Below are positions 17,045 through 25,714 of a DNA stretch of 64,000 nt, piece after piece. Origin of the DNA: Phyllobacterium sophorae (GTDB taxonomy: Bacteria; Pseudomonadota; Alphaproteobacteria; Rhizobiales; Rhizobiaceae). Position 1 is the first letter of the stretch. Every line of letters begins with the position of its first letter. The stretch is from positions 620,001-684,000 of the forward strand of contig NZ_PGGM01000001.1 in the NCBI RefSeq assembly GCF_003010965.1. The letters run 5' to 3'. Position numbers and translations under genes: made by a program. The notes under the pieces are model-generated. The model did no database searches, was not told the origin of the DNA, and saw only the letters and a list, made by a program, of their open reading frames with translations.

Positions 17045-18361
17045 ATGTTGTTGCCCCAGGAAATTATCCGCCGCAAACGCGACGGACAAACGCTGGATGC
17101 GGCGGACATAACCGCCTTTGTCAATGCCATGAGTTCAGGTGCGATCACCGAGGGCCAAGTTGCGGCATTTGCCATGGCGGTGTTCTTCAACGGTATGAAA
17201 CGTGATGAGGCAGTGGCGCTGACGCTCGCCATGCGCGATTCAGGCGATATTCTTGACTGGTCCGATTTGCCTGGGCCCGCCGTCGATAAGCATTCGACCG
17301 GTGGCGTGGGTGACAATGTCTCGCTGATGCTGGCACCGATAGCCGCCGCCTGCGGCGCTTATATTCCGATGATCTCGGGGAGGGGCCTCGGTCACACGGG
17401 CGGAACGCTCGACAAGATGGACGCGATTCCCGGATACCGCAGCCAGCCGGACAATGCGCTGTTCCGCAAGGTGGTGCACGAAGTTGGTTGTGCGATCATA
17501 GGGCAGACAGCCAATCTCGCTCCCGCAGACAAGCGTTTCTATTCAATCCGCGATGTCACCGCGACGGTGGAATCCATCCCGCTGATTACTGCCTCGATTC
17601 TGTCGAAGAAACTTTCGGCCGGACTCAACGCATTGGTGTTGGATGTGAAGTCCGGCAATGGTGCCTTCATGTCCAGAAATCGCGATGCCGTATCCTTGGC
17701 CGAGAGCATTGTGGCGGTGGCTCAAGGGGCGGGTTTGGCGACCACGGCGCTCCTCACGGATATGAATGAACCGCTGGCCCTCGCCGCCGGCAATGCAGTC
17801 GAGGTGAAGAATGCCGTCGATTTTTTGACCGGCGACCGGCGTGATGCCCGTCTCGAAGCGGTCACACTGGCGCTGGTTGCCGAGATGCTGGTCTCAGCCA
17901 AGCTCGCACCAAATCACAAGGTCGCGACGGAAAAGGCACGGGATGCCTTGAGCAGCGGCAAAGCGGCGGAAATCTTCGGGCGTATGGTGTCCGGGCTCGG
18001 CGGTCCGGCAGATTTCGTCTCTCGCGTCAGCCATCATTTGCCCGTTGCCCCCGTGACGCACGAGGTGAGGGCCCCACAGACGGGTCATGTCTCGTCGATA
18101 GATACCCGAGCAATTGGTGTTGCGGTTGTGACGCTGGGTGGCGGCCGGATCCGTCCGCAGGATCCTATTGATCATGCGGTAGGGGTAACGGCTCTTCAGC
18201 CAATTGGCGCCAGGATGGACGAAGGCGAACCGGTCGCTCTTGTGCATGCTCGCAACCACGATGACGCCGCCGCCGCCGTGCGCGTCATCGAATCCGCTTA
18301 TGGCTTTTCGGAACGCAAACCGCGCACTGTCAACCCCGTCTTCCGCCGCATAGGCGCGTGA
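17045..18361 (+). CDS. deoA: Thymidine phosphorylase
   Basis: A 438-residue enzyme catalysing thymidine plus phosphate to thymine and deoxyribose-1-phosphate. Signature VDKHSTGGVGD (residues about 81-91), GRGLGHTGGTLDK and VKSGNGAFM are present. Length matches the family. It is the last gene of the nucleoside operon and is separated by a single base from the convergent upp gene, leaving no room for a terminator. Confidence 0.95.
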   Translation: MLLPQEIIRRKRDGQTLDAADITAFVNAMSSGAITEGQVAAFAMAVFFNGMKRDEAVALTLAMRDSGDILDWSDLPGPAVDKHSTGGVGDNVSLMLAPIAAACGAYIPMISGRGLGHTGGTLDKMDAIPGYRSQPDNALFRKVVHEVGCAIIGQTANLAPADKRFYSIRDVTATVESIPLITASILSKKLSAGLNALVLDVKSGNGAFMSRNRDAVSLAESIVAVAQGAGLATTALLTDMNEPLALAAGNAVEVKNAVDFLTGDRRDARLEAVTLALVAEMLVSAKLAPNHKVATEKARDALSSGKAAEIFGRMVSGLGGPADFVSRVSHHLPVAPVTHEVRAPQTGHVSSIDTRAIGVAVVTLGGGRIRPQDPIDHAVGVTALQPIGARMDEGEPVALVHARNHDDAAAAVRVIESAYGFSERKPRTVNPVFRRIGA

Positions 18362-18362
18362 C

Positions 18363-18989
18363 TCACTTCGTTCCGTACATGCGGTCCCCGGCGTCGCCGA
18401 GACCGGGGACGATATAACCCTTTTCGTTCAGATGGCTGTCAATGGCCGCCGTGAAAACCTGCACGTCCGGATGCGCTTTGGTAAAGCGCTCAATGCCTTC
18501 CGGTGCGGCGAGCAAGCAGAGGAATCGAATGTTGCTTGCGCCGCGATCCTTCAGTTTCTGAATGGCGGCTATGGCGGAATTGGCCGTTGCCAGCATCGGA
18601 TCGACAACGATTATCAGCCGGTTGACGATGTCTTCCGGCGCTTTGAAGTAGTACTCCACCGGCAGCAGTGTTTCATGGTCGCGGTAAAGCCCGATATGTG
18701 CGACGCGAGCCGCTGGCACCAGATCGAGCATGCCCTCAAGCAGTCCATTGCCGGCACGCAGGATCGAGGCGAAGACGAGCTTCTTTCCCTCGATGACCGG
18801 CGCTTGCATCTCCATCAACGGCGTCTGGATGGTGATATTCGTCAGCTGCAGATCGCGCGTCACCTCATAGCACAGCAGCAGGGAGATTTCCTTGAGCAAC
18901 CGGCGGAATCCGGCTGTCGAGGTATCCTTGTCGCGCATGATTGTGAGCTTGTGCTGGACAAGCGGATGGGAAACGATCGTAACGCCCAT
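18363..18989 (-). CDS. upp: Uracil phosphoribosyltransferase
   Basis: A 208-residue enzyme making UMP from uracil and PRPP. The PRPP-binding loop [16 protein letters not shown] and [10 protein letters not shown] are present, with the uracil-binding C-terminal [17 protein letters not shown] 18989 is well supported by the usual [15 protein letters not shown] start and a GGGG-rich ribosome site. It converges with deoA and is probably cotranscribed with add, 33 bp upstream on the same strand. Confidence 0.95.
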   Translation of the reverse strand: MGVTIVSHPLVQHKLTIMRDKDTSTAGFRRLLKEISLLLCYEVTRDLQLTNITIQTPLMEMQAPVIEGKKLVFASILRAGNGLLEGMLDLVPAARVAHIGLYRDHETLLPVEYYFKAPEDIVNRLIIVVDPMLATANSAIAAIQKLKDRGASNIRFLCLLAAPEGIERFTKAHPDVQVFTAAIDSHLNEKGYIVPGLGDAGDRMYGTK

Positions 18990-19022
18990 GGGAAATCCCC
19001 TTCATTCTGAATATGCCGAACC

Positions 19023-20042
19023 TTAGCTGCTCGACACCGATCCCGCAAAGAGCTCATCGGCAACGCGCACAGTTTTGTCGGGGTGAAGACGTTCAAGCAG
19101 CTTCGTTCGCGTATTTTCGTCAACAAAAGCCCCCTTGATCGCTGTTTCGGTCACCGCATTGAGCATCTCTTCATCATAACCAAAATAAGTCGCCGCGATC
19201 TCGTATTCCCGCGCAAGGTCCGTATGGAAAAAGGGCGGATCATCGGAGTTAAGCGTCACCGGAACTCCAGCTCTCGCAAGCTCTGCAAAGGGATGGGCAG
19301 GAAAATCGGGATAGACGCTCAGCGAAATATTCGACCCTGGACAGCATTCGAGCATGATCTGGTCATCTGCCAGCCGCTTGACCAGATCGGGGTTTTCGAT
19401 CGCGCGCACGCCATGGCCGATGCGCGCGGGTCTGAGTGCATCCAGGGCGTCTGCGACGCTTTCCCAGCCCGACAGTTCGCCCGCATGCACGGTAATGCCC
19501 AGCCCCGCATTGCGTGCCAGGTCGAACGCCGCGGCGAAGTCCTTGGGGCTATGCATCCGCTCATCGCCGGCCATTCCAAAACCTGTGACCAGCGGGTGCG
19601 GATTGTCCGCGATATACTGCGCAGCCGCCAGCACGGCCTCGGGCCCTTTGTGACGCAAGCCCGTCGCGATCATCCGGCATTCCAGGCCGGTAGCGCCTTT
19701 GGCCCGGCGCATGCCTTCCGCGAGCCCTTCAATGTAGGCGCGCGGGGAGAGCCCGGCGCTGATGGCATGGTCTGTTGAGATGAACACTTCCGAATAGATG
19801 GCGCCTTGCCTGCTCAGCGAGAGCAGATAGTCTTCGGCAAGATCGGCGTAGTCCTCGTCGGTACGAAATAGCATCGAGGCCTGATCATAGGCGCGGAGGA
19901 AGGATGTAAAGTCGTGCCAGACGAATTTGCCACCCTGAAGGAATGCCGAAACATCTGCGCCATATTTGGTGGCCTTTCGCTCGACCAGGCCAGGCGAGGC
20001 GGCCCCTTCCATGTGGCAATGCAATTCGGCTTTCAGGACCAT
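19023..20042 (-). CDS. add: Adenosine deaminase
   Basis: A 339-residue zinc enzyme converting adenosine to inosine, feeding PunA. Metal ligands are visible in ELHCHMEGA (residues 6-14), HAGE, GHGVRA and NSDDPPFF. Start ATG 20042 is chosen because GGAG lies nine bases upstream on this strand; a TTG further out would add nine residues. It sits with upp, opposite the transport operon, completing a salvage set of cdd, punA, deoA, upp and add. Confidence 0.93.
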   Translation of the reverse strand: MVLKAELHCHMEGAASPGLVERKATKYGADVSAFLQGGKFVWHDFTSFLRAYDQASMLFRTDEDYADLAEDYLLSLSRQGAIYSEVFISTDHAISAGLSPRAYIEGLAEGMRRAKGATGLECRMIATGLRHKGPEAVLAAAQYIADNPHPLVTGFGMAGDERMHSPKDFAAAFDLARNAGLGITVHAGELSGWESVADALDALRPARIGHGVRAIENPDLVKRLADDQIMLECCPGSNISLSVYPDFPAHPFAELARAGVPVTLNSDDPPFFHTDLAREYEIAATYFGYDEEMLNAVTETAIKGAFVDENTRTKLLERLHPDKTVRVADELFAGSVSSS

Positions 20043-20165
20043 TCCGGTCACTCCAGAAAAATTAAACAAATTAATCGACGCGGCGCTTCACCGCGCTACA
20101 GACAATAGCCTTATGCGTTTCAATCTTCTATGGTTCGCCGCAACATAGATCAGCAGGTACACACA

Positions 20166-20942
20166 ATGAGCCAGCAACGAACCGGGGCCCATGGCGGCAT
20201 GGAAACATCCTTCGGCTTTCAGGATGTCAGTGATGGGGAAAAGCAGGCACGCGTCAATGATGTCTTCCATCGCGTCGCCAAGCGCTACGACGTGATGAAC
20301 GACCTGATGTCAGGCGGCCTGCATCGGGTCTGGAAGGATTCGATGATTGCCTGGCTTTCACCTTCCAGGACGGCGAATTGGAAAGTGCTCGACGTGGCCG
20401 GCGGCACCGGCGACGTCGCCTTCCGGATCATCGAAGCCTCCAATCGCAATGCCCATGCGACCGTGCTCGATATCAATGGCTCCATGCTTGGCGTCGGACG
20501 CGACCGCGCCGAAAAGAAGGGCCTTGCCGACAACGCCGAGTTTGTCGAAGCCAATGCAGAAGAACTTCCCTTCGGCGATGCGAGCTTCGACGCGTACACG
20601 ATCGCATTCGGCATCCGCAATGTCCCGCATATCGATCGCGCACTGTCCGAGGCCTTCCGTGTTTTGAAGCCGGGCGGGCGATTCCTCTGCCTCGAATTTT
20701 CCGAGGTCGAACTGCCGGTCCTTGACAAGATCTATGACGCCTGGTCGTTCAACGCCATTCCGAAGATAGGCAAGGCAGTGACAGGCGATGCCGATAGCTA
20801 TCAGTATCTGGTGGAGTCGATTCGCAAGTTTCCGCGTCAAGCGGATTTCGCCGAGATGATCCGTCAGGCAGGCTTCGAGCGGGTGAGCTGGCGCAATTTT
20901 ACTGGCGGCATCGCCGCGCTGCATTCCGGCTGGAAGTTGTGA
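20166..20942 (+). CDS. ubiE: Ubiquinone biosynthesis C-methyltransferase UbiE
   Basis: A 258-residue SAM-dependent methyltransferase acting on the quinone ring in ubiquinone (and menaquinone) synthesis. It shows [29 protein letters not shown] loop [12 protein letters not shown] (about 75-86) and AFGIRNV. ATG 20166 (MSQQRTG) is preferred over ATG 20130 on length. It is followed 14 bp later by ubiB, the conserved pairing of these genes. Confidence 0.95.
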   Translation: MSQQRTGAHGGMETSFGFQDVSDGEKQARVNDVFHRVAKRYDVMNDLMSGGLHRVWKDSMIAWLSPSRTANWKVLDVAGGTGDVAFRIIEASNRNAHATVLDINGSMLGVGRDRAEKKGLADNAEFVEANAEELPFGDASFDAYTIAFGIRNVPHIDRALSEAFRVLKPGGRFLCLEFSEVELPVLDKIYDAWSFNAIPKIGKAVTGDADSYQYLVESIRKFPRQADFAEMIRQAGFERVSWRNFTGGIAALHSGWKL

Positions 20943-20956
20943 GTTGTGATTCCTGA

Positions 20957-22534
20957 ATGAGTAAGCTTGCAGCAACATTTCGCCTGATGCGGGCCGGATG
21001 GATCATGACGCGTGAGGGGGTCATATCTGCCTTGCCCGCGGAAGGTCTGAGCGGCCTTCCTGCGTTCGGTCATCGGGTGGCCGGGCTTCTGGCGCGCAGG
21101 CGTGCCATGACCGCACAGCGTTCCGAACGTATGTCGCGCGCCATCAACAAACTCGGTCCATCCTACGTCAAGCTTGGCCAATTCCTGGCAACGCGTCCCG
21201 ACGTGGTCGGAAATGAGGTGGCGGACGATCTGGCGCTCTTGCAGGACCAGCTTGATTTCTTTCCGATGGAGGCTTCGGTCAAGGCAATAGAAGGCTCGCT
21301 GGGACGGTCTGTCGAGGACCTTTATGTAAGCTTTAACGAACCAATGGCCGCGGCCTCGATAGCGCAGGTGCATCCGGCGTTCGTCAGAAACAATGGCGAG
21401 CTCAAGAAGGTTGCCGTCAAGGTGGTGCGCCCCGGCGTTCGCCAGCGATTCAACAATGATTTGGAGAGTTTTTTCCTGGTCGCGAAATGGCAGGAGCGTT
21501 ATGTGCCGGCCACGCGCCGCCTTCGACCCATCGAAGTCACGCGTACCCTCGCTCAAACGACCCGCATTGAGATGGATATGCGGCTTGAGGCGGCGGCATT
21601 GTCGGAGATTGGCGAAAACACCAAGGACGATCCGGGGTTCCGTGTTCCAACTGTGGATTGGGAGCGCACCGGACGTGACGTCCTGACGCTCGAATGGATC
21701 GACGGCGTGAAAATGTCGGACATCGAAGGTTTGCGTGCTGCCGGCCATAATCTCATCAAGCTCGCGGAAACACTTATCCAGTCGTTCCTGCGCCACACAT
21801 TGCGCGATGGTTTTTTCCATGCCGACATGCATCCCGGTAATCTCTTCGTCGATTCCGAGGGCCATATCGTTGCGGTGGATTTTGGCATTACCGGCCGCTT
21901 GGGCAAGAAGGAGCGCCGCTTTCTTGCCGAGATCCTGTACGGCTTCATTACCCGGGATTATGCGCGTGTCGCCGAAGTACATTTTGAAGCCGGCTATGTG
22001 CCGCATCATCATGATGTATCGAGCTTTGCCCAGGCAATCCGCGCCATTGGCGAGCCGATTCACGGACAGCCGGCGGAAACCATTTCCATGGCGAAACTGC
22101 TGACGCTGCTTTTCGAGGTCACCGAGCTATTTGATATGGAGACCAGGCCCGAGCTCGTCATGCTGCAGAAAACCATGGTCGTTGTTGAAGGCGTATCACG
22201 TACGCTGGATCCGCATTTCAACATGTGGAAAGCATCCGAGCCCGTTGTCGGCGGCTGGATCCGCCGCAATCTCGGGCCGCAGGGCATTCTCATTGACGCC
22301 CGCGACGGCGCAAATGCCCTCCTGCATCTGGCCAGGCAGGCACCTGAACTTCTGGCGCGCGCGGATCGCTTGTCACAGGAACTCGACCAGATGGCGGCGA
22401 ATGGATTGCGCTTTGATGAACAGACCGCCAAGGCAATTGGCAAGGCCGAGGCGCGGCATACGCGTTCCGGCCGCGTCGCACTTTGGGTGATTGCAATTTG
22501 CCTTGTCGCGATCACCTATAAGCTTGTCGCTTGA
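20957..22534 (+). CDS. ubiB: UbiB family ATPase/kinase-like protein
   Basis: A 525-residue atypical kinase-like protein needed for ubiquinone synthesis. It has the family KxGQ motif (YVKLGQFLATRPD), the Ala-rich nucleotide loop AAASIAQVH, a catalytic-loop HADMHPGNLFV and metal-binding VDFGITG. A C-terminal hydrophobic helix (about 507-524) anchors it to the inner membrane; most homologs have two. It acts as an ATPase on lipid-bound intermediates rather than as a protein kinase in studied relatives. Confidence 0.93.
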   Translation: MSKLAATFRLMRAGWIMTREGVISALPAEGLSGLPAFGHRVAGLLARRRAMTAQRSERMSRAINKLGPSYVKLGQFLATRPDVVGNEVADDLALLQDQLDFFPMEASVKAIEGSLGRSVEDLYVSFNEPMAAASIAQVHPAFVRNNGELKKVAVKVVRPGVRQRFNNDLESFFLVAKWQERYVPATRRLRPIEVTRTLAQTTRIEMDMRLEAAALSEIGENTKDDPGFRVPTVDWERTGRDVLTLEWIDGVKMSDIEGLRAAGHNLIKLAETLIQSFLRHTLRDGFFHADMHPGNLFVDSEGHIVAVDFGITGRLGKKERRFLAEILYGFITRDYARVAEVHFEAGYVPHHHDVSSFAQAIRAIGEPIHGQPAETISMAKLLTLLFEVTELFDMETRPELVMLQKTMVVVEGVSRTLDPHFNMWKASEPVVGGWIRRNLGPQGILIDARDGANALLHLARQAPELLARADRLSQELDQMAANGLRFDEQTAKAIGKAEARHTRSGRVALWVIAICLVAITYKLVA

Positions 22535-22560
22535 AGAAACGATGCGATTGGTGATATCAT

Positions 22561-22601
22561 TGATTGCAAATTGCGGGATAATTTTCGCGAAAGTGCAATC
22601 A
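22561..22601. promoter_or_regulatory. Paired palindromes immediately before coaBC
   Basis: TGATTGCA (22561-22568) and TGCAATCA (22594-22601) form a perfect 8-bp inverted repeat with 25-bp spacing; between them lies the perfect palindrome TTTCGCGAAA (22583-22592). The array ends one base before the coaBC ATG, and no ribosome site is visible. Because coaBC here starts with a ribbon-helix-helix domain, this could be its own operator (inference). Confidence 0.4.
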
Positions 22602-22602
22602 T

Positions 22603-23997
22603 ATGGCCAGTATCACAATCCGAAATCTTGACGATACCATCAAGGAAAAATTGCGTCTGCGCGCTGCGGCACATGGACGTTCGATGGAAGAAGAGGTCCG
22701 GCTTCTCCTCGGGGGACTGGGAAATACGACTCCCACCGGGCTTGCACCTGCCGCCGTGAATGCTCATTCCGTCGCGTCGGGCTCCCTTTCCGGGCGGCGC
22801 GTACTCCTGATCATCGGCGGTGGCATTGCCGCGTATAAATGCCTCGACCTGATTCGGCGGTTGCGCGAACGGGGCGCCCAGGTGCGGCCGGTTTTGACCA
22901 AAGCGGCTGAAGAGTTCGTCACGCCGCTGGCTGTCGGCGCGCTTGCTGCCGACAAAGTCTTCACCGAGCTTTTCTCCCGCGAGGATGAACACGATGTCGG
23001 CCATATCCGCCTCTCGCGTGAAGCCGATTTGATCGTCGTTGCGCCGGCGACGGCCGACCTCATGGCCAAGATGGCAAATGGTCTTGCCAATGACCTCGCA
23101 TCTGCCGTGCTGATGGCGACTGACAAGCGTGTGTTGATTGCCCCGGCAATGAACCCGAAAATGTGGGACCACCCGGCCACGAAGCGCAATCGCGCGACTC
23201 TGGAGAAGGATGGCATCCATTTTGCTGGTCCCAGCAGTGGCGAGATGGCAGAGAGTGGTGAAGGCGGTACGGGACGCATGGCCGAACCGCTGGAGATCGT
23301 TGCGGCGATCGAGCTGCTGCTCGACCGCCGTCCCAAGCCGCTGACAGGCAAGACCATAATCATGACCTCGGGACCGACCCATGAGCCGATTGATCCGGTG
23401 CGCTACATCGCCAATCGTTCTTCCGGCAAGCAGGGCCACGCTATTGCCGCAGCACTGGCGAAGCTCGGCGCCACAGTACGGCTGGTTTCCGGACCTGTGA
23501 GTATTCCCGATCCTGAAGGTGTTACGGTAACCCACGTCGAGTCGGCACGGGAAATGCGTGATGCGGTGGAACAGTTTCTGCCCGCCGATGCCGCTGTCAT
23601 GGTCGCTGCGGTGGCGGATTGGCGCACGGCAAACGAGGCCGGCGAAAAGATCAAGAAAAAGCCGGGTGAAAAAGCCCCGGCGCTGCAAATGGTCGAGAAT
23701 CCCGATATCCTCGCAGGTATCGGTCATAGCAAATTGCGGCCGCGCCTTGTCGTTGGCTTTGCCGCCGAAACCCAGGATCTGTTGAAGAACGCGCGCAAAA
23801 AGCTCGACAAGAAGGGTGCTGACTGGATCGTCGCCAACGATGTCAGCCATGCCACGGGTGTCATGGGCGGCGATCGCAATGCGGTGCGCATCGTCAGCCG
23901 TTCAGGTGTGGAAGAATGGCCGGACATGAGCAAAGGCGAGGTTGCTGAACGACTGGCTGCCAGGATCGCCGCCGCATTGCAGGCGGTTGAGGTTTAG
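22603..23997 (+). CDS. coaBC: CoaBC with N-terminal ribbon-helix-helix domain
   Basis: A 464-residue bifunctional enzyme joining phosphopantothenate to cysteine (CoaB) and decarboxylating the product (CoaC) in coenzyme A synthesis. Residues about 62-240 are CoaC (LLIIGGGIAAYK, VGHIRLSREADLIVVAPAT, PAMNPKMW). Residues 245-460 are CoaB (MTSGPTHEPIDPVRYIANRS, AAVADW). In front is an extra segment, residues 1-45, matching FitA/Arc-type RHH antitoxins: MASITIRNLDDTIKEKLRLR, then AAAHGRSMEEEVRLLL. The frame is continuous with no internal start supported by a ribosome site. The CoaC substrate flap lacks the Cys of the E. coli version (GEMAESGEGG), which I believe is usual in Rhizobiales. Confidence 0.93.
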   Translation: MASITIRNLDDTIKEKLRLRAAAHGRSMEEEVRLLLGGLGNTTPTGLAPAAVNAHSVASGSLSGRRVLLIIGGGIAAYKCLDLIRRLRERGAQVRPVLTKAAEEFVTPLAVGALAADKVFTELFSREDEHDVGHIRLSREADLIVVAPATADLMAKMANGLANDLASAVLMATDKRVLIAPAMNPKMWDHPATKRNRATLEKDGIHFAGPSSGEMAESGEGGTGRMAEPLEIVAAIELLLDRRPKPLTGKTIIMTSGPTHEPIDPVRYIANRSSGKQGHAIAAALAKLGATVRLVSGPVSIPDPEGVTVTHVESAREMRDAVEQFLPADAAVMVAAVADWRTANEAGEKIKKKPGEKAPALQMVENPDILAGIGHSKLRPRLVVGFAAETQDLLKNARKKLDKKGADWIVANDVSHATGVMGGDRNAVRIVSRSGVEEWPDMSKGEVAERLAARIAAALQAVEV

Positions 23998-24034
23998 GGC
24001 TAAGACCGGTCGGCATGAAAACGGAGTACCATTC

Positions 24035-24562
24035 ATGATTCCCACCCTTGAAACCGATCGCCTTATCCTGCGTCCCCATCGGCGCGAGGATTTTGAGGCG
24101 GTTCACGCCATGTGGCAGCACCCCGCGATCTACACGCAAATAACGGGAAAACCATCGACCCGAGAACAATCCTGGGCACGCCTCTTGCGCTATGCGGGTC
24201 TCTGGCCCCTGATCGGTTATGGCTTCTGGGCAATGGAAGACAAGGCAACCGGACGCTTTGTCGGCGAGCTCGGCTTTGCCGACTTTCAGCGGGAGATCAA
24301 CCCGCCGTTCGGTGACGCGCCGGAAATGGGCTGGGTCCTCGCACCGGAAATTCACGGCAAGGGCTATGGCAGCGAAGCGCTGGCGAGCGTTGTTGAGTGG
24401 GGCGATACATTCTTCAAGCAGGATCGGGCGCTTTGTATCATATCGCCGGAAAACGCCGCCTCGTTGCGAGTTGCCGAAAAGAACGGCTTCAGCAAGGTTC
24501 TCGAAACGACCTATACGGATGAGCCCGTCATACTTTTGGAACGGGCGTTTCGACCCAATTAA
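24035..24562 (+). CDS. GNAT family N-acetyltransferase (RimJ/RimL type)
   Basis: A 175-residue acetyltransferase of the Acetyltransf_3 subgroup: N-terminal LETDRLILRPHRREDFEA, acetyl-CoA loop HGKGYGSEALASVVEWGD, and ENAASLRVAEKNGF near the C-terminus. These enzymes acetylate ribosomal protein N-termini, antibiotics or small amines; the target cannot be inferred. Start ATG 24035 follows GGAG by eight bases. It ends at a hairpin shared with the convergent SRPBCC gene. Confidence 0.85.
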   Translation: MIPTLETDRLILRPHRREDFEAVHAMWQHPAIYTQITGKPSTREQSWARLLRYAGLWPLIGYGFWAMEDKATGRFVGELGFADFQREINPPFGDAPEMGWVLAPEIHGKGYGSEALASVVEWGDTFFKQDRALCIISPENAASLRVAEKNGFSKVLETTYTDEPVILLERAFRPN

Positions 24563-24567
24563 TTGCC

Positions 24568-24596
24568 GCCGAGGCTGGCACGGTGTCAGCCTCGGC
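24568..24596. terminator. Bidirectional hairpin between convergent genes
   Basis: Perfect 10-bp stem GCCGAGGCTG (24568-24577) / CAGCCTCGGC (24587-24596) with a 9-nt loop, placed between the ends of the GNAT and SRPBCC genes. AT-rich sequence follows in the leftward direction, so it may terminate both transcripts. Confidence 0.7.
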
Positions 24597-24621
24597 GTTA
24601 TGTAAGCAAACACTTACAGTT

Positions 24622-25164
24622 CTATTCGACGATAATCTGGCTGTATTCCTTTCTGAGTCGTTCGAAATTGCCCCAGAACCCCGGCGTCTTGTCGCCATTG
24701 AGGTGATCGATGAGCACGCCGAGATGGGTGTGCCAGCCACTCGCAACCATGACCATTGAATCGGCACTGGCAAGACGCGTATGGGTCACCCTCAGCAATG
24801 TGTCGGCGCCTTTCGCTTCGAGTTCGAATGTGACTTCGGAATCCTGTCCCCCGTCCGGCCACGTAATGCTCAAGACATGCGGCGGCTCATAACGAAGAAC
24901 CTTGCCTTCATTGGTTGCACCTTCGAAGTTCTTGAATTCGGCCGGTGTCGTTTCGTCCGTAAGTTGCGAATGGTAAAAGGTCAGTTTGACGTCACCGCCG
25001 ACGTAATCGGCCATCGGGCCTTGCGCCAGCCATTTTTTGCGCTTGTCCGATTCCGTCAGATATGCCCAGACCCGTTCAATAGGGCCTGGCAGGATGCGTT
25101 CGATGCGAACCGTACGAGGCGCGGTGACAACGCCGAGCCGATCATTTCCAACATGCTCGTTCAT
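24622..25164 (-). CDS. SRPBCC (AHSA1-like) domain protein
   Basis: A 180-residue protein with a helix-grip fold: RTVRIERILPGPIERVWAYLTES near the start and HTHLGVLIDHLNG near the end, typical of activator-of-Hsp90-like START domains. No catalytic residues can be named. It is the second gene of an operon, overlapping the ArsR gene by 4 nt (ATGA), a widespread pairing in which the regulator controls itself and the SRPBCC protein. Ligand is unknown. Confidence 0.85.
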   Translation of the reverse strand: MNEHVGNDRLGVVTAPRTVRIERILPGPIERVWAYLTESDKRKKWLAQGPMADYVGGDVKLTFYHSQLTDETTPAEFKNFEGATNEGKVLRYEPPHVLSITWPDGGQDSEVTFELEAKGADTLLRVTHTRLASADSMVMVASGWHTHLGVLIDHLNGDKTPGFWGNFERLRKEYSQIIVE

Positions 25165-25565
25165 TTCTGTCTCCTTGACGTATTTTCAGGTGTTGACGGT
25201 TTTTCTGGCAGTTTCCCGGCCGCCTGGGCCGTGGCGCGATCCTCCTCACGCAGGATTTCCTCAAGATCTTCCAGACGCGAGGTCCAGAACCTTTCATACG
25301 TGCGCAGCCACTCCTGTGCCTCGGCGAGCCGCGCCGCCTCAAGCTGGCACATATGAGTCCTGCCCTGGACATGCCTGCGGACCAGCCCGGCCCCTTCCAG
25401 CACCTTGATATGTTTCGACGCGCCCGCCAGCGACATGTTGAAGGGTGTCGCGAGTTCACTGACCGAGCGTTGACCATCCGTGAGCCGGTGGAGCATCGCC
25501 CTTCGCGTCGGATCAGAAAGGGCGTGGAATACGGCGTCGAGATGAGGTGCCTGAAATTCAACCAT
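25161..25565 (-). CDS. ArsR-family transcriptional regulator
   Basis: A 134-residue winged-helix repressor: VFHALSDPTRRAMLHRL is the classic SdpR-type start and MSLAGASKHIKVLEGAGLVRR the recognition helix region. No Cys metal site is present, so this is not a metal sensor. Start ATG 25565 (MVEFQ) lies inside one of two near-identical palindromes, which implies direct autorepression. It overlaps and controls the SRPBCC gene. Confidence 0.9.
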   Translation of the reverse strand: MVEFQAPHLDAVFHALSDPTRRAMLHRLTDGQRSVSELATPFNMSLAGASKHIKVLEGAGLVRRHVQGRTHMCQLEAARLAEAQEWLRTYERFWTSRLEDLEEILREEDRATAQAAGKLPEKPSTPENTSRRQK

Positions 25566-25611
25566 ATGGTTTAATATCATTGAACCCAAATTTAGTCAAC
25601 CATATGGTTGA
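25558..25611. promoter_or_regulatory. Two palindromic ArsR operators
   Basis: TCAACCATATGGTTGA is a perfect 16-bp palindrome at 25596-25611; TCAACCATATGGTTTA at 25558-25573 differs by one base. Spacing start to start is 38 bp. The second copy contains the start codon of the ArsR gene. Location and repetition strongly suggest autoregulation. Confidence 0.75.
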
Positions 25612-25714
25612 ATATTATTCTGCCAACATTAATTCCCTTCACAAGGCGCAAGGGTGCGAACAGGCTGGTACCTACCTGTTTTCGGCAAAGTAGCGGTTGA
25701 TTGGATACGTTGCG

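Noticed and set aside
19023-20069. Earlier TTG start for adenosine deaminase at 20069
   Set aside because: ATG 20042 has a proper GGAG upstream and matches the usual N-terminus of the enzyme.
22603-22790. Separate antitoxin gene upstream of coaBC
   Set aside because: No stop codon separates the RHH-like segment from CoaC, and no internal start with a ribosome site is visible, so a fusion is the simpler reading.
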